Shown here in pieces: positions 16,759 through 25,219 of a stretch of 64,000 nt of DNA; the stretch's first letter is position 1; each line of letters opens with the position of its first letter. The notes under the pieces are model-generated. The model did not search any database, had not been told where the DNA came from, and was given only the letters and a program-made list of their open reading frames with translations. This DNA is from Bacillus sp. THAF10 (lineage in GTDB: Bacteria > Bacillota > Bacilli > Bacillales > Bacillaceae_I): contig NZ_CP045403.1 in the NCBI RefSeq assembly GCF_009363695.1, forward strand, positions 3,730,501 through 3,794,500. Reading direction: 5' to 3'. The position numbers and the translations under genes are program-made.

Positions 16759-17760
16759 TTATGCTAGGCTTTGTCGTGGCAGGCGGTCGATGTGGTCGAG
16801 CATGATGCCTGTTCCGATCGCAACGCAGTCCATTGGTTGTTCAGCTACAAGGACTGGTACTTTTAGTTCTTCGGCTAGAAGTTGGTCCATGCCGTGAAGG
16901 AGTGCGCCGCCTCCTGTTAGGATAACTCCGCGGTCGATGATGTCAGCGGAAAGCTCTGGCGGTGTGCGTTCTAGGACGCTTTTCGCTGCTTGCACAATAA
17001 CTTGTACCGATTCACGTAATGCTTCTTCGATTTCTTGGGAAGTGACCTTGATGGTTTGTGGAAGGCCGCTTACCATGTCGCGTCCGCGAATTTCAATGGA
17101 CTCGTTGCGAGATCCAGGGAAGACAGTTGCGATTTCAATTTTGATGTTTTCCGCTGTTCTTTCGCCGATAAGGAGTTTGTATTTTTTCTTGATGTATTGC
17201 AGGATTTCGGCATCGAACTTGTCGCCGGCCATTTTGATGGAGCTAGCTGTCACGATGTCACCCATGGAGAGGACTGCAACGTCAGTGGTACCGCCACCGA
17301 TGTCAACTACCATGTTGCCGCTTGGTTGGAAGATATCCATGCCAGCGCCAATTGCCGCTACTTTTGGCTCTTCTTCTAGGTATACTTTTTTGCCGCCGCT
17401 CTTTTCGGCCGCTTCTCTGATTGCTTTTTGCTCAACGGAAGTGATGTTGGTTGGGCAGCAGATGAGGATGCGTGGCTTGGAGAGGAAGCCTTTTACGTTT
17501 AGTTTTTTAATGAAGTGTTTTAGCATGGCTTCTGTTACTTCGAAGTCTGCGATAACGCCGTCTTTTAGTGGACGCATCGCGATGATGTTACCAGGTGTAC
17601 GCCCTACCATTCTGCGCGCTTCTTCCCCTACTGCTAAAACTTTACCTGTGTTTGTGTCTAGTGCAACAACGGATGGCTCATTTAGTACGATGCCCTTCCC
17701 TTTCACGTGAATCAGTACGTTCGCCGTTCCTAGGTCGATTCCAATATCTCTTGCAAACAT
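16759..17760 (-). CDS. mbl: MreB-like actin Mbl
   Basis: 333 residues. The actin-fold nucleotide motifs are IGIDLGTANVLIHVKGKGI (phosphate 1), VVDIGGGTTDVAVLS (phosphate 2) and GVILTGGGALLHGMDQLL (adenosine). EPKVAAIGAGMDI is also typical of MreB proteins. It polymerises along the membrane and directs lateral wall synthesis. The gene follows spoIIID on the chromosome as in B. subtilis. RBS is AAGGAGG. Confidence 0.97.
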   Translation of the reverse strand: MFARDIGIDLGTANVLIHVKGKGIVLNEPSVVALDTNTGKVLAVGEEARRMVGRTPGNIIAMRPLKDGVIADFEVTEAMLKHFIKKLNVKGFLSKPRILICCPTNITSVEQKAIREAAEKSGGKKVYLEEEPKVAAIGAGMDIFQPSGNMVVDIGGGTTDVAVLSMGDIVTASSIKMAGDKFDAEILQYIKKKYKLLIGERTAENIKIEIATVFPGSRNESIEIRGRDMVSGLPQTIKVTSQEIEEALRESVQVIVQAAKSVLERTPPELSADIIDRGVILTGGGALLHGMDQLLAEELKVPVLVAEQPMDCVAIGTGIMLDHIDRLPRQSLA

Positions 17761-17965
17761 CTTCTTTTTTTCCTCCTTGACCCTTTTATCCGAATGCTCG
17801 TTTGTGTGCGAGCACTATTTATAGTCCTAATTGTATATTCTATCACATTTTACATAATAAAGGGGATAATTACATTAATTTCATGTCAATTTTTATTTGT
17901 TTTTGTCGAAAGGTTTTTGTTGTGTAAATTGGGGTGGTCGCGGGGTCTTTTAGTAGCATAAAAAT

Positions 17966-17998
17966 AGCAGAGGAAATCCGGTTCGGATCTCTTCTGCT
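17966..17998 (-). terminator. Terminator of spoIIID
   Basis: Minus strand AGCAGAAGAGATCCG, 4-base loop, GGATTTCCTCTGCT and then ATTTTTATG. Confidence 0.85.
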
Positions 17999-18005
17999 CA
18001 GGAAT

Positions 18006-18269
18006 TTATTTTACTGCTTCTTCTTCTTTTTTGTATTTCATTTTGGTGGCCTCTCCGCCTCTTAGATGCCTGATGGATTTATGGTAATCCAGGATGGTCT
18101 TGACTTCATTCGCTAGATCTGGGTTTATTTCTGGCAGTCTTTCTGTCAGGTCTTTATGGACAGTACTTTTGGAAACGCCAAACTCCTTCGCAATCACGCG
18201 AACTGTTTTCTTTGTCTCCACGATATACTTTCCAATCTTGATAGTTCTCTCTTTGATGTAATCGTGCAC
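18006..18269 (-). CDS. spoIIID: Stage III sporulation transcriptional regulator SpoIIID
   Basis: 87 residues, starting GTG (read as Met) in MHDYIKERTIKIGKYIVETK. The helix-turn-helix is VRVIAKEFGVSKSTVHKDL, followed by the basic region HKSIRHLRGGEATKMKYKK used for DNA contact. In the mother cell it switches genes from sigma-E to sigma-K control. The C-terminal tail KEEEAVK is shorter than in B. subtilis. It has its own terminator, so it is monocistronic. RBS is GGGAGGG. Confidence 0.97.
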   Translation of the reverse strand: MHDYIKERTIKIGKYIVETKKTVRVIAKEFGVSKSTVHKDLTERLPEINPDLANEVKTILDYHKSIRHLRGGEATKMKYKKEEEAVK

Positions 18270-18430
18270 ACCACTCGCCCTCCCTAAATTGGATGTTGAG
18301 AAGTGTGAAATGAGACCCGCTTATTCCGATGTAACGAAGTGCAAAAGTTTAGAGCTGTATGTGAAATTCAAGTAGGATGGCTGTTGGAGTTCTTCGAGAC
18401 AATCTACGATCCCTCACCTCAAACACTCTC

Positions 18431-18459
18431 TTTGTATGTTTGGTTTGTAACAGTTTATT
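18431..18459 (-). promoter_or_regulatory. Possible sigma-E promoter of spoIIID
   Basis: Minus strand AATAAA, 15 bases, CATACAAA. The -10 fits the sigma-E consensus CATACAAT; the -35 is only approximate. It lies about 160 bases before the start codon. spoIIID is known to be sigma-E dependent in B. subtilis. Confidence 0.5.
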
Positions 18460-18647
18460 AGCTTGGTTGGCGCTTTATGCTAACAATGTCAATGGGGACA
18501 AGGGTTTTATTTGATTTTTTTGAAATTTTAGGGGTGGTTTGAGGCTGGGGGACGTTTCTGGTGGTGCTTTTTTGGGGAATGGGTGGATTTTCGTGGAGGT
18601 GCTGGTGGGTTGGTAGAGTATTTCGGTACACGAAGGAAAATGAAGAC

Positions 18648-18676
18648 AAAAAAAATACAGCTACAGGAGCTGCATA
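18648..18676 (-). terminator. Terminator overlapping the stop of the 48-residue protein gene
   Basis: Minus strand GCAGCT, CCTGT loop, AGCTGT and then ATTTTTTTT; the TAG stop is inside the stem. Confidence 0.8.
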
Positions 18677-18807
18677 AGTTTTTCGCTGTGGTATTTAGAC
18701 TTGGATAGGTAGCGGCTCTGTTGATGTGTGTTCTCCTCGCTTGCTAACAGGTGGTTGTAGTTGATGTACCAAAACTTATGCCATTCTTTTTTAAGGTATG
18801 AAATCAT
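18661..18807 (-). CDS. Small basic protein, paralog of the one at 14055-14213
   Basis: 48 residues behind GGGAGG: MISYLKKEWHKFWYINYNHL at the start and YLSKSKYHSEKLMQLL at the end. It is too short for many gene callers. The pattern MI..L...WH, Y, L, then K.YH..K..Q is shared with the protein at 14055-14213. The stop codon lies inside a terminator stem. It is helical and cytoplasmic by composition; function unknown. Confidence 0.65.
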   Translation of the reverse strand: MISYLKKEWHKFWYINYNHLLASEENTHQQSRYLSKSKYHSEKLMQLL

Positions 18808-18936
18808 GTCTATTCCTCCCTTTTCTTAAGTTAGGTTTATGATAGCAAGCGAATATTAATTTAACGTAAATTTCAGATTACTTTTTGTGAATTTAAGGTA
18901 AAGATGGGCTTGAGTTGGTGATGATTGTGGGGTGAC

Positions 18937-18990
18937 GGGACGGTTCTGGTAGTCGATTTTATTGGGCGAATGAGGCAGGAGAACCGTCCC
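18937..18990. terminator. GGGACGGTTCT-type hairpin after the DUF6241-like gene
   Basis: GGGACGGTTCT and AGAACCGTCCC arms; the inner part is more degenerate than in other copies. It lies 8 bases after the end of the minus-strand gene at 18999. Confidence 0.55.
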
Positions 18991-18998
18991 TCTGGTTC

Positions 18999-19514
18999 TT
19001 ATTCAAAGTTGTTTTTGATGAAGGTTGCTTCTTCTTCGGGTGAAAGGATTCCGTAGGCTTTGCCGATGTTGCCGTCTTGGAGATTCCAGAAAAAGTTGTG
19101 GTCGTTGTCGATTTGGGAGAAGTCTCCGTTTTTCCATTTTTCTACGATTTTTAGCAATTCTTTTTTGTTGGGGAAATTGCTGTTGGAGACGACCTCATAC
19201 ACTTGGTTGATGGTTTCTTCTGTCATCGGGATGGCTCCCCACTTTTCTTTGGCTTTTACTTTTTGGTGGGTCATGAGGTGCATGGTATGAATGATGGTTT
19301 CTTCACTGGTGGTAGCGTCAATTTCTAGGTCATAATCTGCGATGCCGCCGATGTTTGCGGTTTGTTCGGCGATTTCTTGTTGTTTTTCTTGGGGTGTTTG
19401 TTGTGAGGTCTGTGATGACTGTTGGAAGATGTCTGTTTGTTTGGTGATGTAGGCTATTGTGAAGACAAGGATACCGATTAGGGCCACACCTGACCAGATG
19501 AGTGTTTTGTTCAT
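18999..19514 (-). CDS. Membrane-anchored protein, DUF6241-like
   Basis: 171 residues with one N-terminal helix (LIWSGVALIGILVFTIAYI), a Gln/Ser-rich linker (QQSSQTSQQTPQEKQQE) and a helical domain with SEETIIHTMHLMTHQKVKAK and the end HNFFWNLQDGNIGKAYGILS. That last pattern recalls Bacillus DUF6241 proteins; the assignment is from memory. The domain faces outward. The role is unknown. It stands alone between a G-rich repeat array and a hairpin. Confidence 0.6.
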   Translation of the reverse strand: MNKTLIWSGVALIGILVFTIAYITKQTDIFQQSSQTSQQTPQEKQQEIAEQTANIGGIADYDLEIDATTSEETIIHTMHLMTHQKVKAKEKWGAIPMTEETINQVYEVVSNSNFPNKKELLKIVEKWKNGDFSQIDNDHNFFWNLQDGNIGKAYGILSPEEEATFIKNNFE

Positions 19515-19646
19515 TTGGTACCTCCTTTTTATGGTGGGGGTTACATTGTGGTCTTAGTTAAATTGTGGCAAATATGTGAGGGGTTAGCAAGGGTTTTCTG
19601 TTGGGGGGTGAGGGTTTGTTGGGGGGATTTTGGGGGTTGCGGGGGG

Positions 19647-19872
19647 TGCTCGACGTCCAGGGGGGGTGCTCGACCTATTTTTGGGTGGGGCTGGTGTTTT
19701 TGCGTCGTCCAGCGGGGGTGCTCGACCTATTTTTGGGTGGGGCTGGAGTTTTTGCGTCGTCCAGCGGGGGTGCTCGACCTATTTTTGGGTGGGGCTGGAG
19801 TTTTTGCGTCGTCCAGCGGGGGTGCTCAACCTATTCTTGGGTGGGGCTGGAGTTTTTCCGTCGTCCATGCTG
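19647..19872 (+). repeat. 52-bp tandem repeat array 1 (four units plus a truncated one)
   Basis: The phrase TGCTCGACCTATTTTTGGGT recurs with the T at 19667, 19719, 19771 and 19823 (the last with small changes), exactly 52 bases apart; a truncated unit with TGCTCGACGT begins at 19647. Each unit contains GTCGTCCAGCGGGGGTGCTC then GACC, a degenerate palindrome. Open frames across it are repeat artefacts. The flanks 19515-19646 and 19873-19956 are G-rich and hold no gene. Confidence 0.85.
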
Positions 19873-19956
19873 GCGAATGTGGCATGAGGATAGGCACCTG
19901 CCTCACTTTTATATGATATAATTTCCTCTGTTGAATATTTTTAGGGGGTTTATGAA

Positions 19957-20904
19957 ATGAGGAAATGGATGTCGGTTTTGCTCTTAGGGCTTGTGCTTTT
20001 GCTTGGAGCATGTAGTGGGGATAAAACGGAGAAGGTGGCTGTGGAGCCTGAGGAGACTGAGGTTGCAGAGAATGAGGTTGTTGAGGAAGAAGCGGAGGCT
20101 GCGGAGGAGGAATCTCCTGAGGAAGAGGCTTCTGAAGAGGTTGAGGAGAGTGAAGCTTCAGAGGAAGATGACGCAGTTGATGTGGAAGCTGCGGAGAATT
20201 GGGCAGGTCGCTGGATGCATGAGGCGTATCCGGATGCTTTTGGAGAATTAGTTATTTTTGATGAAACGGATGAGGGATTTAGCTTTAGCCTTCGTATCTT
20301 ATCGGATCATGTTGCAGAGTTTCCAAAAGGATATGCGGTGAAGGATGGCGAAACTGCAACGCTTGTGGATGATGAGCAAGGCTGTGAGTTGGTTTTACAT
20401 AGAGAAGGAAGTACTATTCGTACGGAGCAGAAAAGTAATGGTTGCATGTATTATCATGGAGCCGGTATTAGTTTGGAGTCGACGTTTTCTAAAGATGGAA
20501 TGCTGGTGATGGATAGCAATTTTCCTGAGCTTTTGAAGGAAGGGAAATTGAGTGCGGATAGTTATCCGATGGGCACAGATTACGAGACGATTGTGGCGGA
20601 GCTTGGTGAGACAGCTGTGACGCAAAGCTCTGGCGGCGCAATTTTGAAGTATCATTCTCCAATTTTTTATGGAGTGGATTATCAAACAGAGAGTGGTCCA
20701 GTTTATGCGTTGGAATCTTGGATGGTAGATTCGCTTTCTATAGAGGAAGTAAAGGCGATCATGGGGGAGCCTGAGTCAGAGGGTATTAGTGATATTGATG
20801 GGTCCTACTTTATGTATTACAACATTGAAGATAAATATAAGGTGTTTCTAAAGCTAGATTCTAAGAGCAAAATGCTTCAACATGTAATGATGGCGGAGCT
20901 CTAA
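19957..20904 (+). CDS. Lipoprotein with acidic linker (DUF4309-like C-terminus)
   Basis: 315 residues. The lipobox is LLGAC (Cys19). A long Glu-rich spacer (about residues 30-85) leads to a globular domain beginning NWAGRWMHEAYPDAFGELVI. The C-terminal part (MGTDYETIVAELGETAVTQS, then SIEEVKAIMGEPESEGI) resembles the helix-and-strand repeats of DUF4309 and similar cell-surface domains. It is expected on the outer face of the membrane. RBS is AGGGGG. A hairpin follows. Function unknown. Confidence 0.65.
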   Translation: MRKWMSVLLLGLVLLLGACSGDKTEKVAVEPEETEVAENEVVEEEAEAAEEESPEEEASEEVEESEASEEDDAVDVEAAENWAGRWMHEAYPDAFGELVIFDETDEGFSFSLRILSDHVAEFPKGYAVKDGETATLVDDEQGCELVLHREGSTIRTEQKSNGCMYYHGAGISLESTFSKDGMLVMDSNFPELLKEGKLSADSYPMGTDYETIVAELGETAVTQSSGGAILKYHSPIFYGVDYQTESGPVYALESWMVDSLSIEEVKAIMGEPESEGISDIDGSYFMYYNIEDKYKVFLKLDSKSKMLQHVMMAEL

Positions 20905-20919
20905 GTTTTGGATTTGGTG

Positions 20920-20974
20920 GGGGACGGTTCTGGCGGTTCATGCGTATGTCGAATGAACCAGGAGAACCGTCCCC
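20920..20974. terminator. GGGACGGTTCT-type hairpin after the acidic lipoprotein gene
   Basis: GGGGACGGTTCT and AGAACCGTCCCC arms with inner GGTTCAT/ATGAACC; followed by TTGTTTTTTTTG on the plus strand, so it is a good terminator for the gene ending at 20904. Confidence 0.8.
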
Positions 20975-21052
20975 TTGTTTTTTTTGAAGGTATAGGCGGT
21001 TGGAGGTCGAATAGATATAGGTAGAGATGATTGTGGATGGGAGTGTGTGGAA

Positions 21053-21391
21053 ATGGCGTTGGAGGCTAGTTTGAGTTATTCGGAGAGCGGGCCGGATTCG
21101 GTGATGTTGCATTTTGTGGTTGAGAATACTGGTGGAAAGTCTGAGATGGTGACGTTTCGGAGTGGCCAGCGATATGATTATATCTTGTATCGTGATGGTG
21201 TGAAGGTGGAGCAGTTTTCTGAGGGTAAGATGTTCATTATGATATATGAGGAAATTGCGGTTAGTCCTGGCCAGGAGTTGAGCTTTGATATTCCGTTGAA
21301 GGATTTGGAGCCTGGGGAGTATAAGGTGAAAGTGTGGTTGGCGGATAGCGCTTGGCCTGGGGCTAGGGAGACGTTGGAGTTTGAGATTTGA
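21053..21391 (+). CDS. BsuPI-like (intracellular proteinase inhibitor) domain protein
   Basis: 112 residues from the ATG nine bases after GGGAG; a GTG two codons earlier is possible. The beta-sandwich pattern FRSGQRYDYILYRDGVKVEQ, FSEGKMF, VSPGQELSFDIPL and LEPGEYKVKVWLAD matches the BsuPI family. B. subtilis IpiA inhibits the intracellular serine protease IspA. It has no signal peptide, so it would be cytoplasmic. No protease gene is adjacent. Confidence 0.75.
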   Translation: MALEASLSYSESGPDSVMLHFVVENTGGKSEMVTFRSGQRYDYILYRDGVKVEQFSEGKMFIMIYEEIAVSPGQELSFDIPLKDLEPGEYKVKVWLADSAWPGARETLEFEI

Positions 21392-21501
21392 GGTTAGAGG
21401 TTTGGTGACGCGCGGTGGTTTGTTGATTAATGTTGGTGGAAGAACGCGCATCTTCTACGCTCCGCGGTTTGTTGGTAATATATCGGTGTAAAAACGCCCC
21501 A

Positions 21502-21558
21502 GGGGGACGGTTCCTGCGGTTCATTCGGATTTCAAATGAGCCAGGAGAACCGTCCCCC
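21502..21558. terminator. GGGACGGTTCT-type hairpin at the end of the acyltransferase gene
   Basis: GGGGGACGGTTC and GAACCGTCCCCC arms, with inner GGTTCATTC opposite a diverged arm. It lies 6 bases after the stop of the minus-strand gene at 21565. Confidence 0.6.
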
Positions 21559-21564
21559 TGTTTC

Positions 21565-22620
21565 TTATGCTGCAAGAGAATCCCGTGTGGTATCCCTTCT
21601 CTTTTTTAGTAGGCTGTTAAGCGGTTTTTCGATTAGGTAGTAGGATGCTATTCCTGCTAATAGGGTTAGGGTGGCGGTGAGAAGCATGGTGAGGTGCCAG
21701 CCTAGGGTTTGTTGCAGCGTCCATTTTCCGATTAGCACGTGCATGAAGTACATAAGAAAGAGTCCGTGTGTCAGAAAGATGGAAAAGGACGCGTTGCCGA
21801 GTTCGCGCAGTGGCTTGGTTATTTTTATGTTTAGGGTTAGGTCTATGGTTGCAAGGCCTGCGACGAGGAAACAGGAGCTTAGCCCGTAAAGGAATGGCCG
21901 GATGGTCCAGCGCTCGATGCCGACTAGTTCGTAGGTGTTGTTGATCCAAAGAAACAGGAATGCGGTCATGCCTATAGCTGTTGCCAGTGCGCCAATGGCG
22001 GGTTTTGGTGTGTATTTTGTAATGGCAAAAGCGACGAACGCACCAAGCCAGATGGTCAGGTTACTGACGTTGAGTAGTGTGGCGGCTAGGGTGTTCGTTG
22101 GGTAGAAATCTATGAAGTAAAAGGTGACGATGCTGGTGAGATACGTGCCGACGATGGCTGCGCCGATGAGCGGCCGTGCGATGAGCAGACTGAACAGGAT
22201 ATAGAAAAAGACGATATGTGTGAGCGACCAGGCGACGGTGAGAATTGGGTCTTCGCTGATGAGCAGCATGGATGTGGTGATGTGCGTCAGAGTGAACGGG
22301 TCGCCGAAGTCTGGGAAAAGGAATAGCATGGTGATGGCGCCGAGTGTGACAAGCCAGTAATATGGAAAGATGCGCAAGAAGCGTTTTTGCAGGAAGCCCG
22401 CTGCATGGCTTGGGTTGCCGAGCTTATTTTTGTAAAGGTAGGCAATCATGAAGCCGCTGATAACAAAGAACATGTCCACGCCCCCTGTTCTCCCCCACTC
22501 CCCCATGCCGAGCAAGTTGACCTCGTACCGTTTGTAGAACAAGCCGGTGAGATGGCCGATGAGGACGAAAAGGATGGCAGCAGCGCGCAGGACTTGAATT
22601 AGGTTTAGGTGTTTTTTCAT
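21565..22620 (-). CDS. Acyltransferase-3 family membrane protein
   Basis: 351 residues from the ATG behind AAAGGAG (the frame is open for 60 codons further but without a start signal). The family motif is LNLIQVLRAAAILFVLIGH at the N-terminus with GGVDMFFVISGFMIAYLY; about ten membrane helices follow and EKPLNSLLKKR ends the chain. Unlike the protein at 14336 there is no SGNH domain. It probably transfers acetyl groups to an extracellular glycan. Position between lipoprotein genes gives no clue to substrate. Confidence 0.85.
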   Translation of the reverse strand: MKKHLNLIQVLRAAAILFVLIGHLTGLFYKRYEVNLLGMGEWGRTGGVDMFFVISGFMIAYLYKNKLGNPSHAAGFLQKRFLRIFPYYWLVTLGAITMLFLFPDFGDPFTLTHITTSMLLISEDPILTVAWSLTHIVFFYILFSLLIARPLIGAAIVGTYLTSIVTFYFIDFYPTNTLAATLLNVSNLTIWLGAFVAFAITKYTPKPAIGALATAIGMTAFLFLWINNTYELVGIERWTIRPFLYGLSSCFLVAGLATIDLTLNIKITKPLRELGNASFSIFLTHGLFLMYFMHVLIGKWTLQQTLGWHLTMLLTATLTLLAGIASYYLIEKPLNSLLKKRRDTTRDSLAA

Positions 22621-22900
22621 TTGAGTGCTCCTTTTGGGTATGTTGGTTGACGCTTTGGCGTTCTTTATAAAGAACATTTTAGCATGTTTTTTGGGTGATG
22701 GATATATTTTTTTGAGTAGAGAGGATCTATCCAGCTTTGAAGGCCTGTGGATGATTTTGTTGTTCCTTAATATGGTAAAATGTGAAATATCAGTCGTCAA
22801 AATGAGGGTTTGGTTTTTTTAGAAGGGGTTTTGGGTAATTTTGAGGGTTTTTCTTTATGGGATTGCTGCTTGAACAGGGGCGTTGAGGTATGAATGAAGG

Positions 22901-23005
22901 TTATTGTGAGTTTTCTGGGAGTTATTGTGAGTTTTCTTGAGGTTATTGTGAGTTTTTGAGGGGTTATTGTGAGTTTTTTTGGGGTTATTGTGACTTTTTC
23001 ACTTT
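22901..23005 (+). repeat. 21-bp tandem repeat array (five units)
   Basis: TTATTGTGA starts at 22901, 22922, 22943, 22964 and 22985, exactly 21 bases apart; units read GTTATTGTGAGTTTTCTTGAG with variation. It lies in the 467-bp gap before the ECF sigma gene. The same family occurs at 26016, 29948 and 47194. The part 22621-22900 shows nothing else. Confidence 0.85.
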
Positions 23006-23028
23006 TATTTAAAGCAGCGGGTCTATTT

Positions 23029-23054
23029 TGAAACCGTTTTGAATTTATTGCGTC
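23029..23054 (+). promoter_or_regulatory. ECF sigma-type promoter before the sigma factor gene
   Basis: TGAAAC, 16 bases, CGTC, starting 59 bases before the sigma start codon. This is the sigma-W/sigma-X class of -35/-10 pair at the usual spacing, and points to autoregulation. Confidence 0.75.
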
Positions 23055-23087
23055 TGTAGTGTAGGTGATTTTTAGGGGGGAGTTTGT

Positions 23088-23630
23088 TTGGGGTCTAGTG
23101 GTCGCGCAGAGGAGCAGGTTCGGGTTTGGTATGAGGAGTATGCTGATCAGATGTTTGGGTTTCTTTTTGTGATGGTTGGGGATCGGCAGTTGGCTAGGGA
23201 TTTGATGCAAGAGACTTTTTTGAAGGCGTTTCGTTCGTTTGATGATTTTCGTGGGGATGCATCCGCGAAGACGTGGCTGTACCGGATTGCCCGCAATGAG
23301 GCGATCAGCTATAAGCGGAAGAAGCGGCCGATCACCTATTTGCTTGAGCATGTGGCGCCGGTGAAGTCGGGCCAGCCTACACCGGAGGAGATAGTGATGC
23401 TTGGTGAGGAGACGGCTCAGCTGTATGCTGCGTTGTTTGAGATGAAAAAGGATTATCGCGAGGTTATTATTTTGCGAAAGATAAAAGAGTTTTCGACAAA
23501 GGAAACAGCCACTGTGTTGGGATGGAAGGAAAGCAAGGTTAAAACGACGCTATTTCGCGCGATGGATGAGCTGCGAAAGCGGATGACGGAGGAGGAGATG
23601 GCACATGAAAAATTCAAACAATCTAACTAA
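23088..23630 (+). CDS. ECF RNA polymerase sigma factor
   Basis: 180 residues starting at a TTG behind GGGGGGAG. Region 2 has EYADQMFGFLFVMVGDRQLARDLMQETF and FRGDASAKTWLYRIARNEA; region 4 has MKKDYREVIILRKIKEFSTK, TATVLGWKESKVKTTLFRA. It resembles SigX/SigW-group ECF factors controlling cell-envelope stress. It overlaps the next gene by 26 bases, the usual arrangement with an anti-sigma factor. A perfect ECF promoter lies upstream. Confidence 0.9.
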   Translation: MGSSGRAEEQVRVWYEEYADQMFGFLFVMVGDRQLARDLMQETFLKAFRSFDDFRGDASAKTWLYRIARNEAISYKRKKRPITYLLEHVAPVKSGQPTPEEIVMLGEETAQLYAALFEMKKDYREVIILRKIKEFSTKETATVLGWKESKVKTTLFRAMDELRKRMTEEEMAHEKFKQSN

Positions 23631-25011
23631 ATTTGATACTAGCCTCCAGAAATTTAATAGCATCCATCTTCGTGATCAAGAGCAGCAGGAGTCCTGGCAG
23701 GAGATTTCGCGAAAAATTGCGGAGGATAAAAAGCGCTCTTCCACCCCCTTCTTGACCTTTGCCTTGAGTGCGGTGGCGATGATTGGTTTAGCAATCGTCG
23801 CGCTTACGACGTTTCAGGGTTATTTTAACAAACAGGCGGAAAATCCAAAGGTGGTTGTGGAGGAAGACCATGAGGAGGAGAAAGTTCAGGAGAATGACGC
23901 TTTCTTATTAGAGGATCCGACAAAGGAAAATATCGAGGCGATGCTCTTGGAGCGTGAGGTAGCGCGTTTTGAGTGGGCCCATGGAGAAGAGAGTGTCGCT
24001 TTTGTCGACGAAGTAGAGAATTCAGGTCCAGTAATGATTTGGCATGTAGGTGAAAAGAGTGCAAAGGTTGTGCCGGGGCTAGCGGAGAATATTGGTACGT
24101 CTTTTATCTGGTCACCAGATGACAGCAAGGTGCTCGTGCGGAGTGGAACCTCCATTGTCAGCAGTGGTGTTGTGGTGGATGCGGCGAGTGTGGAGAACAT
24201 CGGGGCGCTAACGTTTGTGATGGGACCTGTGTGGTCACCAGATTCAGAGTTCATCGCGTTTGGTCAGATGGATTCCGAGGTAACGCCGGTGGTTGCGACA
24301 GAAATTGATGGTGTCGGGCTTTCGGTTTACCATGTGAAGTCTGGAGGAGTCATCTCTCTGATCCCAGCTGACGAGGAGAATTACTATATTCCAAGCGTTT
24401 GGGAGGAAGAACTAAATTACTTTGACATTAGTTTTGAAACCTCTGAGCGTGTTGAGAAAGCTATGGATGTTAGCTTTTTGTATGGAGAGAGTTCTGGCGA
24501 GGATGTTGGGGCGCCGCTTAATACGTACCATGTTTTCGCACCATTTGATATTGGACCTGTTCATAATTGGGAGGAGGATATGGAGTTTTTCGCAGTGGAG
24601 TCGACCAATTATGTGGTGGGCATGGGAACGGTTGCCGCTGCAGCGACCGTCTTCCGTTTGTATGAAGTGAATGATGCGAAAGATGAGGTGCGGTTGATTC
24701 GCATGAGTGGTCCTGAACCAGAGGCATTTATGTCCTTGTTAGAAAAAGAAAACTGGGTAGACGAGGTTGCCACTCAGCTTTTGGAAACAGGTGTGGAGAA
24801 AGATGAGCTGTTCTTTGCCTACGATGCCTCGGTCGCAGAGGAACTTGTCAATGTCAACGGCGAAGCAATGTGGCTCTACCCTGTCCAGGTCGGCAAAGAC
24901 ACCTTTTACTTCAAACGGGGCGAAGGGCTTTGGGCAAAACATTTCGCAAACGATAGAGTGATGAATCTTTATATGGAAGAACAGTTTGTTTATCGGAATT
25001 ATCTTCCTTGA
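23605..25011 (+). CDS. Membrane-anchored anti-sigma candidate with PD40/WD-like extracellular part
   Basis: 468 residues behind GGAGGAG. A cytoplasmic 48-residue N-terminus (SIHLRDQEQQESWQEISRKI) is followed by one helix (FLTFALSAVAMIGLAIVALTTF, about 49-70). A long outside part contains repeated TSFIWSPDDSKVLVRSG and GPVWSPDSEFIAFG, the blade signature of PD40/TolB-type propellers. Short N-terminus, single helix and overlap with the sigma gene fit an anti-sigma factor of the RsiX type whose outer part senses something; the sensing is inference. A terminator follows at 25109. Confidence 0.7.
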   Translation: MKNSNNLTKFDTSLQKFNSIHLRDQEQQESWQEISRKIAEDKKRSSTPFLTFALSAVAMIGLAIVALTTFQGYFNKQAENPKVVVEEDHEEEKVQENDAFLLEDPTKENIEAMLLEREVARFEWAHGEESVAFVDEVENSGPVMIWHVGEKSAKVVPGLAENIGTSFIWSPDDSKVLVRSGTSIVSSGVVVDAASVENIGALTFVMGPVWSPDSEFIAFGQMDSEVTPVVATEIDGVGLSVYHVKSGGVISLIPADEENYYIPSVWEEELNYFDISFETSERVEKAMDVSFLYGESSGEDVGAPLNTYHVFAPFDIGPVHNWEEDMEFFAVESTNYVVGMGTVAAAATVFRLYEVNDAKDEVRLIRMSGPEPEAFMSLLEKENWVDEVATQLLETGVEKDELFFAYDASVAEELVNVNGEAMWLYPVQVGKDTFYFKRGEGLWAKHFANDRVMNLYMEEQFVYRNYLP

Positions 25012-25108
25012 TGGGTGGACCAGGGGGATGGGTATGTCGGCTTGGAAGCAGCGGGACCGGTCGGGGTTCCTCCCCCCTACTCTTCTTAATGTGTGAGAAT
25101 AGCAGTTT

Positions 25109-25136
25109 GCTTGGCTTGTCAGAGCCGGGCTTTTTT
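25109..25136 (+). terminator. Terminator of the sigma/anti-sigma operon
   Basis: GCTTGGCT, a short loop, AGCCGGGC (two G-T pairs) and TTTTTT. Confidence 0.75.
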
Positions 25137-25219
25137 GTGGGGTTGTGGGAAAATAGTTCTACGGAATGATGTACACGTTCAATTTTTTGCTAGAATAGTA
25201 ATAAAAAGGAGTGATACGT

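Noticed and set aside
19515..19921. Three overlapping open frames across the G-rich 52-bp array
   Set aside because: They are products of the repeat being free of stop codons in several frames; no start signal and biased Gly/Trp/Cys content.
21565..22800. Longer start for the acyltransferase
   Set aside because: The extra 60 codons lack a ribosome binding site, while the ATG at 22620 has AAAGGAG at the right distance and starts right at the family motif.
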